Part shown: positions 1-8,302 of the stretch, piece after piece
How positions within the stretch are numbered: position 1 is the first letter of the stretch
Layout: every line of letters starts with the position of its first letter
NCBI GenBank assembly: GCA_013285645.1
Contig: JABDHJ010000009.1
Coordinates: forward strand, 1 to 64,000
Direction of reading: 5' to 3'
Source: Verrucomicrobiota bacterium
GTDB taxonomy: Bacteria; Verrucomicrobiota; Verrucomicrobiia; Methylacidiphilales; UBA1321
DNA: 64,000 nt
Position numbers and translations under genes: made by a program
The notes under the pieces: generated by a model
Database searches by the model: none
What the model saw: the letters and a program-made list of their open reading frames with translations, nothing else
What the model was told of the DNA's origin: nothing

Positions 1-459
1 GAGGCCTACGACATGACCGTTCTCCGCTTGAGCGTCATCATTTTCCTCGTGGTCGTCGCGGCTGGTTACGCGCTCCTCACAATCAAAATCATTCAAGAAA
101 GATCACTTGCCTGGTTGATCGGTGGCTGTGTGCTGGCGATCTTCGCCACTTTCTACATCACTCAGTTCCTTAATCTCGGGGGATGGTCGGCCAACTACAA
201 TGTGGCGCGATGGGAAAAGGACCGGACCCGGACTCTGGATACGGGTTATCTCTATTCGCTCGGTGCCGAGGCCTGCCCTGCCCTGGATCGTCTGCACGAG
301 ATCAACCCCGTCATACCAGTGGTGAACGATGAGGAAAACCGTGGCGCGCTAAATACCGCGAGTGTGGATGAAGACAAGTTCGATACGGTCCACTGGCGTG
401 AGTTTAGCCTGCGCGCTTGGATGAACCGCGGGGCGTTGGAAGATAAGCCCCATAACTAA
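1..459 (+). CDS. C-terminal part of a DUF4173/DUF4153-like membrane protein (5' end outside window)
   Basis: The reading frame is open back to base 1, before the first ATG at 13, and begins E-A-Y-D-M-T-V-L-R-L. This resembles the short link before the last membrane helix in DUF4173/DUF4153 proteins, so the gene is probably cut by the window edge. Two hydrophobic segments follow (residues about 8-27 and 36-53 counted from the ATG). A polar tail then contains N-x-x-R-W, the Y-L-x-x-L-G-x-E-A-C-P-A-L-D segment and a closing W-R-E-F-S-L-R-A-W, all typical of the C-terminus of that family. The family is membrane-bound and its biochemical role is unknown. The assignment rests on pattern memory. A GTG-started small gene follows 8 bases later on the same strand. 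Confidence 0.6.
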   Translation, partial: EAYDMTVLRLSVIIFLVVVAAGYALLTIKIIQERSLAWLIGGCVLAIFATFYITQFLNLGGWSANYNVARWEKDRTRTLDTGYLYSLGAEACPALDRLHEINPVIPVVNDEENRGALNTASVDEDKFDTVHWREFSLRAWMNRGALEDKPHN

Positions 460-467
460 AGGGAAAA

Positions 468-1007
468 GTGAAATACCTAAAACATGTTTTATCACTCGTC
501 ATTGTTTCCGTCGGAGTAATCCAGGGAGTCATTCTTCAAAACGACCTATTCGGTGATTATTTGTGGACGCTGGAAGGTCTGGCGATCTTTGTGCCACTTT
601 CATTACTAATCGGCCTTGTAGCCTTAGGCTTCGTATTGGCCAGGCGCCGAATCGGCAAAATTCTTAGTTATAGTTTGGTCATTAGTTGCTCGTGCGTTGC
701 CTCACTAGTCGTCTTTGAAATGACCGGCGGCTTGATTGACAGATGGAAGGTAGATGCAGTTGAAAATTATGTCGCTCGTGCTGTTCCTCTATTGGATCAG
801 ATAAAGCAGAAAGAAGGAGCATATCCTCCAGAACTTCCCGTCGATCGCCTGGGAGAACCACCTGAACTTCTACGCAATTATGGAAGTTACGACGCAAATG
901 GATCCACGTTTAAATTTGAATACCTGAACGAGCCCGCAGAGTGGGCCGGTGGTGAAGGGCTAATAGAATTCGATAGCGCAACTCGAAAATGGATGGATGA
1001 CCGATAA
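468..1007 (+). CDS. Small membrane protein with a pseudopilin-like soluble tail, unknown function
   Basis: This is a 179-residue protein starting at GTG 468, just after a GGGAAAA purine stretch. Three hydrophobic helices are visible at about residues 4-24, 30-55 and 62-88. A soluble domain follows, containing A-V-P-L-L-D-Q-I-K-Q-K-E-G-A-Y-P-P-E-L-P. The 'x-x-G-x-Y-P-x-x-L' layout and the later F-x-F-E-Y segment resemble the soluble domains of GspG-like proteins, but there is no prepilin N-terminus. The gene is more A+T-rich than its neighbours. It lies 8 bases after the DUF4173-like gene and may be co-transcribed with it. I do not recognise a specific family. Confidence 0.6.
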   Translation: MKYLKHVLSLVIVSVGVIQGVILQNDLFGDYLWTLEGLAIFVPLSLLIGLVALGFVLARRRIGKILSYSLVISCSCVASLVVFEMTGGLIDRWKVDAVENYVARAVPLLDQIKQKEGAYPPELPVDRLGEPPELLRNYGSYDANGSTFKFEYLNEPAEWAGGEGLIEFDSATRKWMDDR

Positions 1008-1082
1008 GCATCGGACAAAGGTCTCAGTTGATGAAATAATTGAAGCTCGTCCTGTTTGCAGTTGCGCTACATTATTTGCTTT

Positions 1083-2486
1083 ATGGAAGACATTCTTCTG
1101 GGCGTAGTGATCGGGGCAATTCTAGCGAGCACCGGCACGTGGCTCGTACTGCGAGCTGGTTCGGCCACATTGAAGGAAAGGTTGGTGGCGCGGGACGCGA
1201 AGATTGTCGAGCTGGAAATACGATTAGCGGAGGAAGGTCGGCTGGCTCTTGCTGCGCAGGCTGAGCTTGCCATCCTGCGCCAAGAGGCGGCCACATTGGA
1301 AACGCGGTTGGTTGAAGAGCGCAAGTCGGCGGCGGAAAAGCTGGCGCTGCTGGGCGAAGCGCAGGCGAAATTATCGGACGCGTTTAAAGCCCTCTCGTCC
1401 GAAGCGCTCAAGAGTAACAACGCGGCGTTTCTTAATCTTGCCCACGCCACGCTCGAGAAATTCCAGGAAGGCGCTCGGAGCGATCTCGATAAACGCCAGA
1501 TCGCGATCGACCAACTGGTCAAGCCGGTGCAGGAGACGTTGAGCAAATTTGACCTGAAGATCGGCGAGATTGAGAAATCGCGAATTGAGGCGTATGGGGG
1601 GCTGACCCAGCAGGTACGAGGATTGGCGGACTCGCACGTCACGCTGCAGAGGGAAACCTCCAATCTCGTCAAGGCGCTCGGCTCGCCGCGGGTGAGGGGA
1701 CGCTGGGGTGAAGTGCAACTCCGGCGCGTGGTCGAAATCGCAGGGATGCTGGAACATTGCGACTTCGAGCAGCAGGTGCATGTCGAGGGAGACAATGGGA
1801 TACTCAGGCCGGACTTGGTCGTGAAATTGCCGGGTGGAAAAAGCGTCGTGGTCGATGCGAAGACGCCGATGGCTGCCTATCTCGAGGCGATCGAAGCTCC
1901 GGACGAACTGACGCGCAAGGCGAAGCTGGTCGAACACGCGCGGAGCATTCGTGAGCACATGATTTCCCTCGGGAAAAAGGCTTATTGGGAACAGTTCCAA
2001 CCCGCGCCTGAATTCGTCGTCCTCTTTCTTCCCGGCGAAAATTTCTATAGCGCCGCGCTGGAACAAGAGCCGACCCTGCTGGAGGAACAGATGGCCAAGA
2101 ACCGAGTCATCCTCGCCACGCCAACGACTCTCATCGCGCTATTGCACGCCTTCGCCTACGGCTGGAGGCAGGAGGCACTCGCGGAAAATGCGCAGGCCAT
2201 CAGTGAACTGGGGCGCGAGCTCTATGACCGAATCAGCACGATGAACAATCACATGGCCAAGGTCGGTTCCGGCCTGAAGCGAGCAGTGGAAAGTTATAAC
2301 GACGCGGTCGCTTCGCTGGAAAGACGCGTTCTCGTCAGTGCCCGAAAATTCCGGGATCTCAAGGCCAGCAACACGGCCGAGATCGAAGGAGCCGATACCG
2401 TGGACGTGACGCCACGCGCACTCGCAGAACCACCCAGTGAGACGAACGACGAATTGCATGTACTGCCCAAACCCGAAACAAAATGA
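1083..2486 (+). CDS. rmuC: DNA recombination protein RmuC
   Basis: RmuC-family proteins are membrane-anchored and carry a nuclease-like fold. In E. coli, rmuC affects the rate of inversions at short inverted repeats. The 467-residue product from ATG 1083 has one N-terminal membrane helix (about residues 4-24). A long charged coiled coil rich in Glu, Ala, Leu and Lys runs over about residues 28-130. The conserved RmuC core follows and includes the [16 protein letters not shown] segment, the V-V-D-A-K-T-P segment and P-G-E-N-F-Y-S-A-A. An in-frame TTG at 1056 would add nine residues, but ATG 1083 puts the membrane helix at the very N-terminus and is preferred. The stop overlaps the nfo start in an ATGA, so the two genes are translationally coupled. 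Confidence 0.92.
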   Translation: MEDILLGVVIGAILASTGTWLVLRAGSATLKERLVARDAKIVELEIRLAEEGRLALAAQAELAILRQEAATLETRLVEERKSAAEKLALLGEAQAKLSDAFKALSSEALKSNNAAFLNLAHATLEKFQEGARSDLDKRQIAIDQLVKPVQETLSKFDLKIGEIEKSRIEAYGGLTQQVRGLADSHVTLQRETSNLVKALGSPRVRGRWGEVQLRRVVEIAGMLEHCDFEQQVHVEGDNGILRPDLVVKLPGGKSVVVDAKTPMAAYLEAIEAPDELTRKAKLVEHARSIREHMISLGKKAYWEQFQPAPEFVVLFLPGENFYSAALEQEPTLLEEQMAKNRVILATPTTLIALLHAFAYGWRQEALAENAQAISELGRELYDRISTMNNHMAKVGSGLKRAVESYNDAVASLERRVLVSARKFRDLKASNTAEIEGADTVDVTPRALAEPPSETNDELHVLPKPETK

Positions 2487-3454
2487 AATCCAAACCAGAG
2501 GCATCCAAAGTTAAAGTGGCGTCCCCCAAAAAAGCCAAAGCCAAGCCTGCGTCCCCCTCGGTCAAGAAAGACGAGGCGGATAAAGTACCCGCGCTGCATC
2601 TTCCGGCGGGCGTACTGTTGGGTGCGCATACATCGATCAGTGGCGGAGTTTCGCAATCCGTTCCGCGCGCTCAGGCGCTTGGTTTTACCGCCGCCCAGAT
2701 CTTCGTGAAGAATAATAAGCAGTGGTTCGCGCCAGCTTTGGCTGAGGAAGAAATCAAACAATTCCGCTCAGAGCAGAAGGCCTCAGGTATTTATTTCTTC
2801 GCGCATAATTCCTATTTGGTCAACCTGGCCAGCCAGGATGCGCAGATGTTCGCGACTTCCATCAAAGCGATGACCGCCGAATTGGAGCGGGCCGAGGCTC
2901 TCGGACTTCCGTTTATCGTCATGCATCCGGGCAGCCACGGTGGGGCGGGTGAAGAAGCAGGCTTGCAACGGATTGCAAAGGGCCTCGATGAAATCGTAAA
3001 AGGGACTGCAGGTTTTCGTTGTCGCATGGCGCTGGAGATCACCGCTGGGCAGGGGAACGCGTTGGGTTACCGCCTTGAACACTTGGCTTGGCTGTTGGAA
3101 AATGTGTCCGATGAAAAGCGGTTCGGCACATGTCTGGATACCGCACACTTATACGCTGCCGGTTACAACGTAAAGACCCGCGAAGGCTACGACGAAACGA
3201 TGGATCAGGTGGATAAATTATTTGGAAGCCGCCGCGTTCTCGGCCTGCATTTAAACGATTCGAAAGTCCCGCTAGGCAAACGTGTGGATCGCCATGAGCA
3301 TCTGGGTCTTGGTGAAATCGGGATTGATTGCTTCAAGTGGATCGTGCAGGACGCACGGTGGGCATCGACGCCAAAAGTGCTCGAGACGCCGAAAAGCGAA
3401 GACATGCACGAGGATGTCGAAAACCTGACAAAGCTGGCATCCTACTTGCGTTAA
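2483..3454 (+). CDS. nfo: Endonuclease IV (AP endonuclease) with a basic N-terminal tail
   Basis: Endonuclease IV cuts DNA 5' to abasic sites and some oxidised bases with a tri-zinc centre in a TIM barrel. The 323-residue protein shows the family motifs [26 protein letters not shown], the E-I-T-A-G-Q-G segment, [11 protein letters not shown] and H-L-N-D-S-K. The [16 protein letters not shown] signature is near the C-terminus. About 45 residues rich in Lys, Ala, Ser and Pro precede the catalytic domain, which makes it longer than the usual roughly 280 residues. The ATG overlaps the rmuC stop by 4 bases. The pairing with rmuC suggests a DNA-repair operon. Confidence 0.95.
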   Translation: MKSKPEASKVKVASPKKAKAKPASPSVKKDEADKVPALHLPAGVLLGAHTSISGGVSQSVPRAQALGFTAAQIFVKNNKQWFAPALAEEEIKQFRSEQKASGIYFFAHNSYLVNLASQDAQMFATSIKAMTAELERAEALGLPFIVMHPGSHGGAGEEAGLQRIAKGLDEIVKGTAGFRCRMALEITAGQGNALGYRLEHLAWLLENVSDEKRFGTCLDTAHLYAAGYNVKTREGYDETMDQVDKLFGSRRVLGLHLNDSKVPLGKRVDRHEHLGLGEIGIDCFKWIVQDARWASTPKVLETPKSEDMHEDVENLTKLASYLR

Positions 3455-3494
3455 GTCTAGTTGCGGCGGAGACAACAACGCTGTAAACTGAGCC

Positions 3495-3836
3495 ATGGAA
3501 AAACCGAAAATTATCGCTTATTTGAAACCGCACTGCGGTTGGAGTCAGGGTGTCCGCGCCGTGTTGCGCAAATACGATCTGCCTTTTGAAGATCGCGACA
3601 TCTGGAACGATCCCCGTCAGCGGATGGAGATGATCCAAAAAAGCGGACAGGAACTTTCCCCCTGCGTCGAGGTCGGTGACAAAATGCTCCCCGACATTAG
3701 CGGCGAGGAACTGGAAGCGTGGCTGATCAAAAATAATGTCACAGCCAAGGACCATGCGCCGGTTGATGTTCCGATCAACGCGCCGTGCGCCGATCATGGC
3801 GAGGTAACTTCAACCCCGATTACGTTGAAGAGATAA
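3495..3836 (+). CDS. Glutaredoxin-like thiol protein
   Basis: This is a 113-residue protein with a thioredoxin-fold start (K-I-I-A-Y-L-K-P-H) and the active-site motif C-G-W-S, a monothiol C-x-x-S form. It also has S-P-C-V-E-V-G in the position of the cis-proline loop, and the D-I-S-G-E-E-L-E-A-W-L helix usual for glutaredoxins. Glutaredoxins carry out glutathione-linked disulfide exchange or, in monothiol types, handle Fe-S clusters. The tail after about residue 82 is an added stretch ending in D-H-G-E-V-T-S-T-P-I-T-L-K-R. The gene lies 40 bases after nfo and 8 bases before the next gene, on the same strand. Which redox job it does cannot be told from sequence. Confidence 0.85.
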   Translation: MEKPKIIAYLKPHCGWSQGVRAVLRKYDLPFEDRDIWNDPRQRMEMIQKSGQELSPCVEVGDKMLPDISGEELEAWLIKNNVTAKDHAPVDVPINAPCADHGEVTSTPITLKR

Positions 3837-3844
3837 GGACGATT

Positions 3845-4672
3845 ATGATGACGGCATCCCAGCAACAGGCTTTAGTCTCGCTTCTGCAGGATGGCGATGC
3901 CGTCACCGTCGACCTTGTCAAAGGAAAGCTCATCGAGGGTGGCCACGCGCGCCTCCCGGAATATATCGAGCTTCTCCAGGTTGCCGAAGGTCCGGCACAG
4001 GAAAACCTGAACGATGTCATCCGGCAGATTGAGGCCTCGAAGACATTGGGAGATATTTCCCGCGGTCTCGCGAAACTAAGGACTCTGGGGCAGTTGGAGG
4101 AGCTTTGCTGGGAGTTTGCCCGGACCGAGCAACCCGGCTTCAAGGGAGGTCCCTACGAGCGTCAGCTCGATCAATGGGCCGCAGGAGCAGGAAAGTTGAT
4201 CCTTTCCGGGGCCACGACTCGCGAGAAGATTGGCTGTCTGGTTCGCTATCTGCACCGGGAGCAGGGGTTGGCGGGCGCCAGCAATGATTATTATCATCCC
4301 CGCAACGCCTACCTGCCTTGGGTGATGGAGTTCCGCAATGGTTTGCCGATCACACTCACCTTGATTTACATGTTGGTGGGCTTGCGCCTGAATATTCCGG
4401 TCGAGGGCATCGCGGCACCCGGTCACTTTCTCGCGCGCCTCAATGGTATTCTTTTCGATCCCTACCACGGGGGCCGCATCATTTCAGATGCAGAATGGGA
4501 AATGATTGCTTCGGAGGTTCCGCAAAACCAGAGGTCGCTTCTGGTCAAAGCCTGCACTCCGCAACAGATGATGCATCGCCTCTTGATCAATTTGCGCAAC
4601 TGCTATGTGAAGCGCAACGATAGTGAACACCGTCTGATGGTGGATCACTATCTGGCTGTTCTGCAGCGTTAA
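3845..4672 (+). CDS. SirB1 / transglutaminase-like family protein
   Basis: This is a 275-residue protein with the SirB1 (Transglut_core2) layout. A helical N-terminal half is followed by D-Y-Y-H-P-R-N-A-Y-L-P-W-V-M-E-F-R-N-G-L-P-I-T-L, then A-A-P-G-H-F-L-A-R-L and D-P-Y-H-G-G-R-I-I. In the family these segments hold the remains of the Cys-His-Asp triad. No Cys sits at the usual nucleophile place before P-I-T-L, so enzymatic activity is doubtful. An upstream in-frame ATG at 3785 lies inside the glutaredoxin gene. ATG 3845 (or 3848) has an AAGGA ribosome-binding site at about 3835-3839 and is preferred. The family's role is poorly known. Confidence 0.85.
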   Translation: MMTASQQQALVSLLQDGDAVTVDLVKGKLIEGGHARLPEYIELLQVAEGPAQENLNDVIRQIEASKTLGDISRGLAKLRTLGQLEELCWEFARTEQPGFKGGPYERQLDQWAAGAGKLILSGATTREKIGCLVRYLHREQGLAGASNDYYHPRNAYLPWVMEFRNGLPITLTLIYMLVGLRLNIPVEGIAAPGHFLARLNGILFDPYHGGRIISDAEWEMIASEVPQNQRSLLVKACTPQQMMHRLLINLRNCYVKRNDSEHRLMVDHYLAVLQR

Positions 4673-4681
4673 GGCTCGCGG

Positions 4682-5668
4682 CTAGAACGAGCCGCTGATA
4701 CCGACTTCGCCGTAGGGGGCGCCACTGCCAATGTCGTTGTGGAAACTGGTGTAATGGGTGTCGAAGCCGATTTCGCCGGAGTGCATTTCGAACTCGCGAT
4801 AGGGAATATAGCCGCCGGAAACGTCGAGGCTCATGTTGGGCGTAAACTTCCAGGTCACGCCGGCACCCACGCGAACTTCGGCGAAGTCCACCACGTTGTT
4901 ATTGAGCTGGCTGTTGCCCGAATTGGGACCATGGCCGTGGTCTGATCCGAAGGTGTTGTTAAGCTGATAAGTTCCGCCGATGATCTCGGCGCCGGTATAA
5001 AGGGTCAGGCTGTTGTTGAGCAGGTACTGGAGCTGGGGTTTCGGGGGAATCGCGGAAAGCACCCACTGATCGGCAAACTGCCAGCGAAAGCCGGGCAGAC
5101 CGATCACGGGGAGATTCGATTTCAGGTCAACCTGAAGGCCGAGAATGATCTGAAAATCCTTGCTGTAAAGATAGGTGCCACCGATTTGCACGGGCATGTC
5201 AAAATCATTCCAGGTAAAACCGGTCCCGTCGTTGAAAATGCCGGGATGCCCCTCAACACGCATGATGATCTTATCGCTCAGAGTGAAGTCGACGCCGATA
5301 ATGGCATTTTCCGACTGAAGCGTATTGGGCAGTGGAGCGTTGGGAAAGAGGCCAAAGGAATTGCGCTCCCAGTCCACACCGAGGCGGAGAAGAATTCCAT
5401 CCTTGATTTGGGGAGAAACGACGTAATTAGCATGGGTGTGAATGTCTGTGACGCTCCCAAGCGTGGCGTTGCCCTGCTTCGTGCTCACATCGCCCGCATA
5501 GCTTCCAACCAGTGAAAACTCCTGCGAGACAGGAACGTTGTCCGCTGGAGGTGGGGCTACGACTGGCGTAATGGAATCCTTCGCATCCGTGGTGTCTGCC
5601 TGGATGCAGGTGGCGGTCAGCAAGCCCAGTCCTGCGATCAGGAGGGCAGTCGTAAAGTTCTGTTTCAT
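4682..5668 (-). CDS. Predicted outer-membrane beta-barrel protein
   Basis: This is a 328-residue protein with a Sec signal peptide (about residues 1-24, ending in C-I-Q-A). A short acidic and proline-rich linker is followed by alternating hydrophobic/polar strands of about 8-12 residues, such as D-G-I-L-L-R-L-G-V-D-W and D-F-A-E-V-R-V-G-A-G-V-T-W. The C-terminus is G-E-V-G-I-S-G-S-F. A terminal Phe after alternating residues is the usual signature of outer-membrane barrels handled by the BAM complex. Similar DUF6268-like barrels occur in Verrucomicrobiota, but I am unsure of the family name. It is convergent with the SirB1 gene, with 9 bases between the stops. No substrate can be inferred. 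Confidence 0.65.
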   Translation of the reverse strand: MKQNFTTALLIAGLGLLTATCIQADTTDAKDSITPVVAPPPADNVPVSQEFSLVGSYAGDVSTKQGNATLGSVTDIHTHANYVVSPQIKDGILLRLGVDWERNSFGLFPNAPLPNTLQSENAIIGVDFTLSDKIIMRVEGHPGIFNDGTGFTWNDFDMPVQIGGTYLYSKDFQIILGLQVDLKSNLPVIGLPGFRWQFADQWVLSAIPPKPQLQYLLNNSLTLYTGAEIIGGTYQLNNTFGSDHGHGPNSGNSQLNNNVVDFAEVRVGAGVTWKFTPNMSLDVSGGYIPYREFEMHSGEIGFDTHYTSFHNDIGSGAPYGEVGISGSF

Positions 5669-5743
5669 AAATTCTCCGCGCTCAATAAAAGGCAGAATAG
5701 GGCAAATGACAAACTAAAGTTTGGGTGACGAATAATTAAGGGG

Positions 5744-6769
5744 CTATTTAAACTCGGACTTGAAGGCATCAATATTCTGTTTCACATCCTGTAGCATGAT
5801 CATCCCGGAAGCCAGTCGCTCCGTGCCGTGAAGGTAGGCGATGCTCGGTGCGGAGACCAAATCGTCGCGCCAGACAAGCGTCTCCGCTTTCCCGTTGACG
5901 GTGACCGGCCACATTTGCTCCAGCTCGATGGTAGCGTAAACCCCGGAGTTGACGTAAAAATCGATGTCGGCCGACTGGATGGAAGTTCCACTGGCGGCCT
6001 GGTACATTGCGCCGTCAACCAGCGTCGCTTCTCCCTGGATGTCGAAGCTTTGGTAATAAAGGTTGCCGGGCAGCCCCTTTGCGGATGAGGTACCGGCCCT
6101 GATGGGGGTCTGATTGAAGAGACGCTGGAACTCGATATAGACGTTAGGGTCGGAGTGAATCAGGCTTCTGATGTCGCTTGCAGGCTGGACAGTGCCGCTG
6201 CTTGAGACGTAAGAATCGGAAGCAAGGCGTCCACTGAGGAAGCTGGCGAAGCGTCCGGCCAAAATCTGACTCCACACGTCGATGAAATGCGTCTTGGCGT
6301 CCTGACCCTGTGCGGCGGGTGTCGCGAGCAATTGCGCCTCTTCCTTGCTGACTTGCAAGGAGGGATTATTGGCATCGAATTTGGCTGTCGCATCAAACAG
6401 GTATTTGATGGAGCTGTTATCCGGAAGAGCGCTCAGATTGGAGAAATCAGCCGGTTTGGGGTTGGCAGATATACTCTGATGGAACCAGACCTTTAATTCG
6501 GGATGGCTGGCTGGATTCCAGCGAACCAACTTGGCCGCGACTTCCGCGGGAGTGGCTTCGACCATGTAAAGCGATTGCGTGATGATGCCGCGCTGGAAAA
6601 AGACCAAGCCGCCTCGCACCTGGAGGACGGTGCCTCCGGCCAGGGCGTTGAGATCGAAGTTAGGGAAGTTAGAGAAAGCCAGGTCGCTGGTGGTATCGGC
6701 CTGGAGTGGCGCTGTAAAAAGAAAACAGAGGCCAAGGACCGGAAGAATCGATTTATGGAGGAGGTTCAT
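5744..6769 (-). CDS. Exported protein of unknown function
   Basis: This is a 341-residue protein with a clear signal peptide (M-N-L-L-H-K-S, then a hydrophobic core ending A-P-L-Q-A-D, about residues 1-24). The mature part is soluble and mixed alpha/beta. It has no Cys pairs, no further membrane segment and no motif that I recognise. It contains an N-F-P-N-F-D-L-N-A-L segment early and an E-L-E-Q-M-W-P-V-T-V-N-G-K segment late. It lies in a minus-strand run with the barrel protein downstream and the pterin dehydratase 15 bases upstream, so it may share their transcript. A periplasmic location is inferred from the signal peptide only. Confidence 0.6.
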   Translation of the reverse strand: MNLLHKSILPVLGLCFLFTAPLQADTTSDLAFSNFPNFDLNALAGGTVLQVRGGLVFFQRGIITQSLYMVEATPAEVAAKLVRWNPASHPELKVWFHQSISANPKPADFSNLSALPDNSSIKYLFDATAKFDANNPSLQVSKEEAQLLATPAAQGQDAKTHFIDVWSQILAGRFASFLSGRLASDSYVSSSGTVQPASDIRSLIHSDPNVYIEFQRLFNQTPIRAGTSSAKGLPGNLYYQSFDIQGEATLVDGAMYQAASGTSIQSADIDFYVNSGVYATIELEQMWPVTVNGKAETLVWRDDLVSAPSIAYLHGTERLASGMIMLQDVKQNIDAFKSEFK

Positions 6770-6784
6770 GAGAAATTAAAAGGG

Positions 6785-7087
6785 TCAGGCTTTGAAACGG
6801 CGGTGCAGTTCGTCACAGGTAAGACGGATGGCATCTTCTTTCAGGTCGTTTATTTTTTGAGCGAGGTCGTAATCCTTCTCTGTCACGGTGCTGCCGGCAG
6901 AATGGGTGGAAAGACTGAGATTGAGCGTTCGATAGCGAATGTCGATGTCCGGATGATGATTGGCGATTTCGGCCAGTCGACCAATTTCCACGACGAGAGC
7001 CAGTGCTTCGACAAAGTCGGCGCGCTGAATCGTGCGAGTCAGCGAGTTGTCCGTCTGGGTCCAACCTTCGGGCACGGCTTGGGGCAT
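6785..7087 (-). CDS. phhB: Pterin-4a-carbinolamine dehydratase
   Basis: This enzyme dehydrates 4a-hydroxytetrahydropterin so that the cofactor of aromatic amino acid hydroxylases can be recycled. The 100-residue product has the right length and the family signature A-E-I-A-N-H-H-P-D-I-D-I-R-Y, including the catalytic His pair and downstream Asp. This is followed by N-L-S-L-S-T-H-S-A-G-S-T-V-T-E-K-D-Y-D-L-A. It also has the F-V-E-A-L-A-L-V-V-E-I-G-R-L-A-E helix. No phenylalanine hydroxylase gene is seen nearby, so its partner lies elsewhere or it serves another pterin role. The exported-protein gene begins 15 bases downstream. Confidence 0.92.
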   Translation of the reverse strand: MPQAVPEGWTQTDNSLTRTIQRADFVEALALVVEIGRLAEIANHHPDIDIRYRTLNLSLSTHSAGSTVTEKDYDLAQKINDLKEDAIRLTCDELHRRFKA

Positions 7088-7246
7088 AGGCGAATGCTAG
7101 GGCGTACCCTTCATAGGGCAAGGCTGCGTTATAGGGACGTCGATAGGCGAGTCTGCCTCGCGTGTGTTTCTCCGAAAAACTTTCAATTTAAAAATGCTGT
7201 CATCCTTGCGGATACGAGCCCGGGCATGTTGTTTAATCCAAAATGA

Positions 7247-7975
7247 TTAGCTGTGGGTGATGACGAGATTGCCGATGCCTGCTGTGAAGGTGGCGCCCTT
7301 ATTTCCGCCAAGAGCGGTGCCGTCCCGGATCGTGAATCCAAGAAAGCTGCTAAATTTTGCGTCGTCATGCTCAGCCTCGGCCATGGGCACATCGTCAAGA
7401 AAAGCCTGGAAGGTATGTTGGTTCAAATCCAAGACAGCTTTCACATGCGCGATTTTCCCGGCGGAGAAAGCGGCAGGCGCGGAACCTTTTTTCAAGCCGG
7501 CGCCTCCAAGCGTCAACTCGTTCGCTCCCGAATTGGCGATCACGAGAATGTAGGTCGATCCTCCATCACCATTGATAAAAGGCATCGCCATCAAGACTTC
7601 GACTGGGTTCGCCGCAGAAGGGATGATTTTATCGAAAACAACATCCAGGTTCACCGTGATGATTCCTGTCGTAAAAGGGGAAGTCGCTTTTAGCGTCAGC
7701 GCGGGCGCGTAATGGGTGCCGCTTTCCTTGTCGAAAAGCAACGCGGGAGCAAGCTGTCCCACGGCTGCTGCTCCCACGAGCGTATTTTGAGCATCCGTGG
7801 TCACCTTTTGTGGACCGGAACAGGGCGCCGCATAGGGAACCTCTGCGAGGGCTTGACCCGGCTTGAGATCCTTAAACGTAAGATTCCACAGGACGTCTTC
7901 CGCGCGTGCGAAAGGAGTCGTGAAATTAAAGAACAATAGAGCGGCGAGACAGGTGAGGAATGTTTGGGTTTTCAT
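7247..7975 (-). CDS. Exported protein, possible concanavalin-like beta-sandwich
   Basis: This is a 242-residue protein with a signal peptide (about residues 1-26, ending F-A-R-A). The mature part contains many beta-type segments, for example Y-A-P-A-L-T-L-K-A, G-I-I-T-V-N-L-D-V-V-F, H-V-K-A-V-L-D-L-N-Q-H-T-F-Q-A-F-L-D-D-V-P. The last of these resembles the strand-turn-strand 'x-V-D-x-x-x-x-x-x-x-x-x-D-G-x-x' of LamG/concanavalin-like domains common in Verrucomicrobiota. I can support only a fold suggestion. It is divergent from the PEP-CTERM gene at 8303 and shares the 327-base intergenic region with it. Confidence 0.55.
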   Translation of the reverse strand: MKTQTFLTCLAALLFFNFTTPFARAEDVLWNLTFKDLKPGQALAEVPYAAPCSGPQKVTTDAQNTLVGAAAVGQLAPALLFDKESGTHYAPALTLKATSPFTTGIITVNLDVVFDKIIPSAANPVEVLMAMPFINGDGGSTYILVIANSGANELTLGGAGLKKGSAPAAFSAGKIAHVKAVLDLNQHTFQAFLDDVPMAEAEHDDAKFSSFLGFTIRDGTALGGNKGATFTAGIGNLVITHS

Positions 7976-8073
7976 AGGTGAAAATAAAATAGCGATTGCC
8001 TCTATTGGGTTATAAGCAATAGTTCAGAAAGACATATAAATTAACGCGGTCGGGTACTTCGCTTTTGCGATGG

Positions 8074-8085
8074 TGCTTTGAAGCA
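8074..8085. promoter_or_regulatory. Candidate operator, copy 1 of module 1 palindrome
   Basis: TGCTTTGAAGCA is a palindrome with one central mismatch. It differs by one base from the perfect TGCTTCGAAGCA at 20571. It lies 229 bases before the PEP-CTERM gene and 99 bases before the divergent gene at 7975. The site is seen in sequence; a regulator is only inferred. Confidence 0.4.
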
Positions 8086-8180
8086 AGATTATAGATAGCC
8101 TGCCAAGCGAGTCGCGACAAGCGCAATTTATGGTCTTTTAGGCCTAATCCTAAGAAGTTCAGCTCTTGATTAAAAAACAG

Positions 8181-8209
8181 TTGCACTTAATGACCGTTTT
8201 GGATACTCT
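8181..8209 (+). promoter_or_regulatory. Possible sigma-70-type promoter for PEP-CTERM giant 1
   Basis: TTGCAC at 8181-8186 and TACTCT at 8204-8209 are separated by 17 bases. Transcription would start near 8216, giving a leader of about 87 bases. The candidate operator 8209-8220 would cover the start site, which would suit repression. The -10 element is weak. Confidence 0.3.
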
Positions 8210-8220
8210 GCTTCGAAGTA
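8209..8220. promoter_or_regulatory. Candidate operator, copy 2 of module 1 palindrome
   Basis: TGCTTCGAAGTA differs by one base from the perfect palindrome at 20571. It overlaps the expected transcription start of the PEP-CTERM gene and is 135 bases from copy 1. AraR-like regulator 1 (11582-12670) is the nearest candidate to bind it. Confidence 0.4.
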
Positions 8221-8302
8221 GATGTTGCCTTCTGGTGGCTCCTAAACTATAAACAAGTGGAATCCGATAGAAACTAGTCCGTTCCCGGTACAGCAAAAAT
8301 CT

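Larger units (their letters stand above)
7976..8302. other. Divergent intergenic region before PEP-CTERM giant 1
   Basis: This is a 327-base A+T-rich stretch between divergent genes, with no convincing small gene. It holds two near-identical 12-base palindromes (8074-8085 and 8209-8220) and a possible sigma-70-type promoter (8181-8209), listed separately. An ATATAAATT half-site near 8034 resembles one half of the module 2 operator, but the other half is missing. Confidence 0.6.

Noticed and set aside
6503-7246. Plus-strand open frame of 247 codons
   Set aside because: It runs antisense to two well-supported minus-strand genes (exported protein and pterin dehydratase) and shows no family features.
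8024-8043. ATATAAATT stretch resembling the module 2 operator
   Set aside because: Only the second half-site is present; the first ten bases match poorly.
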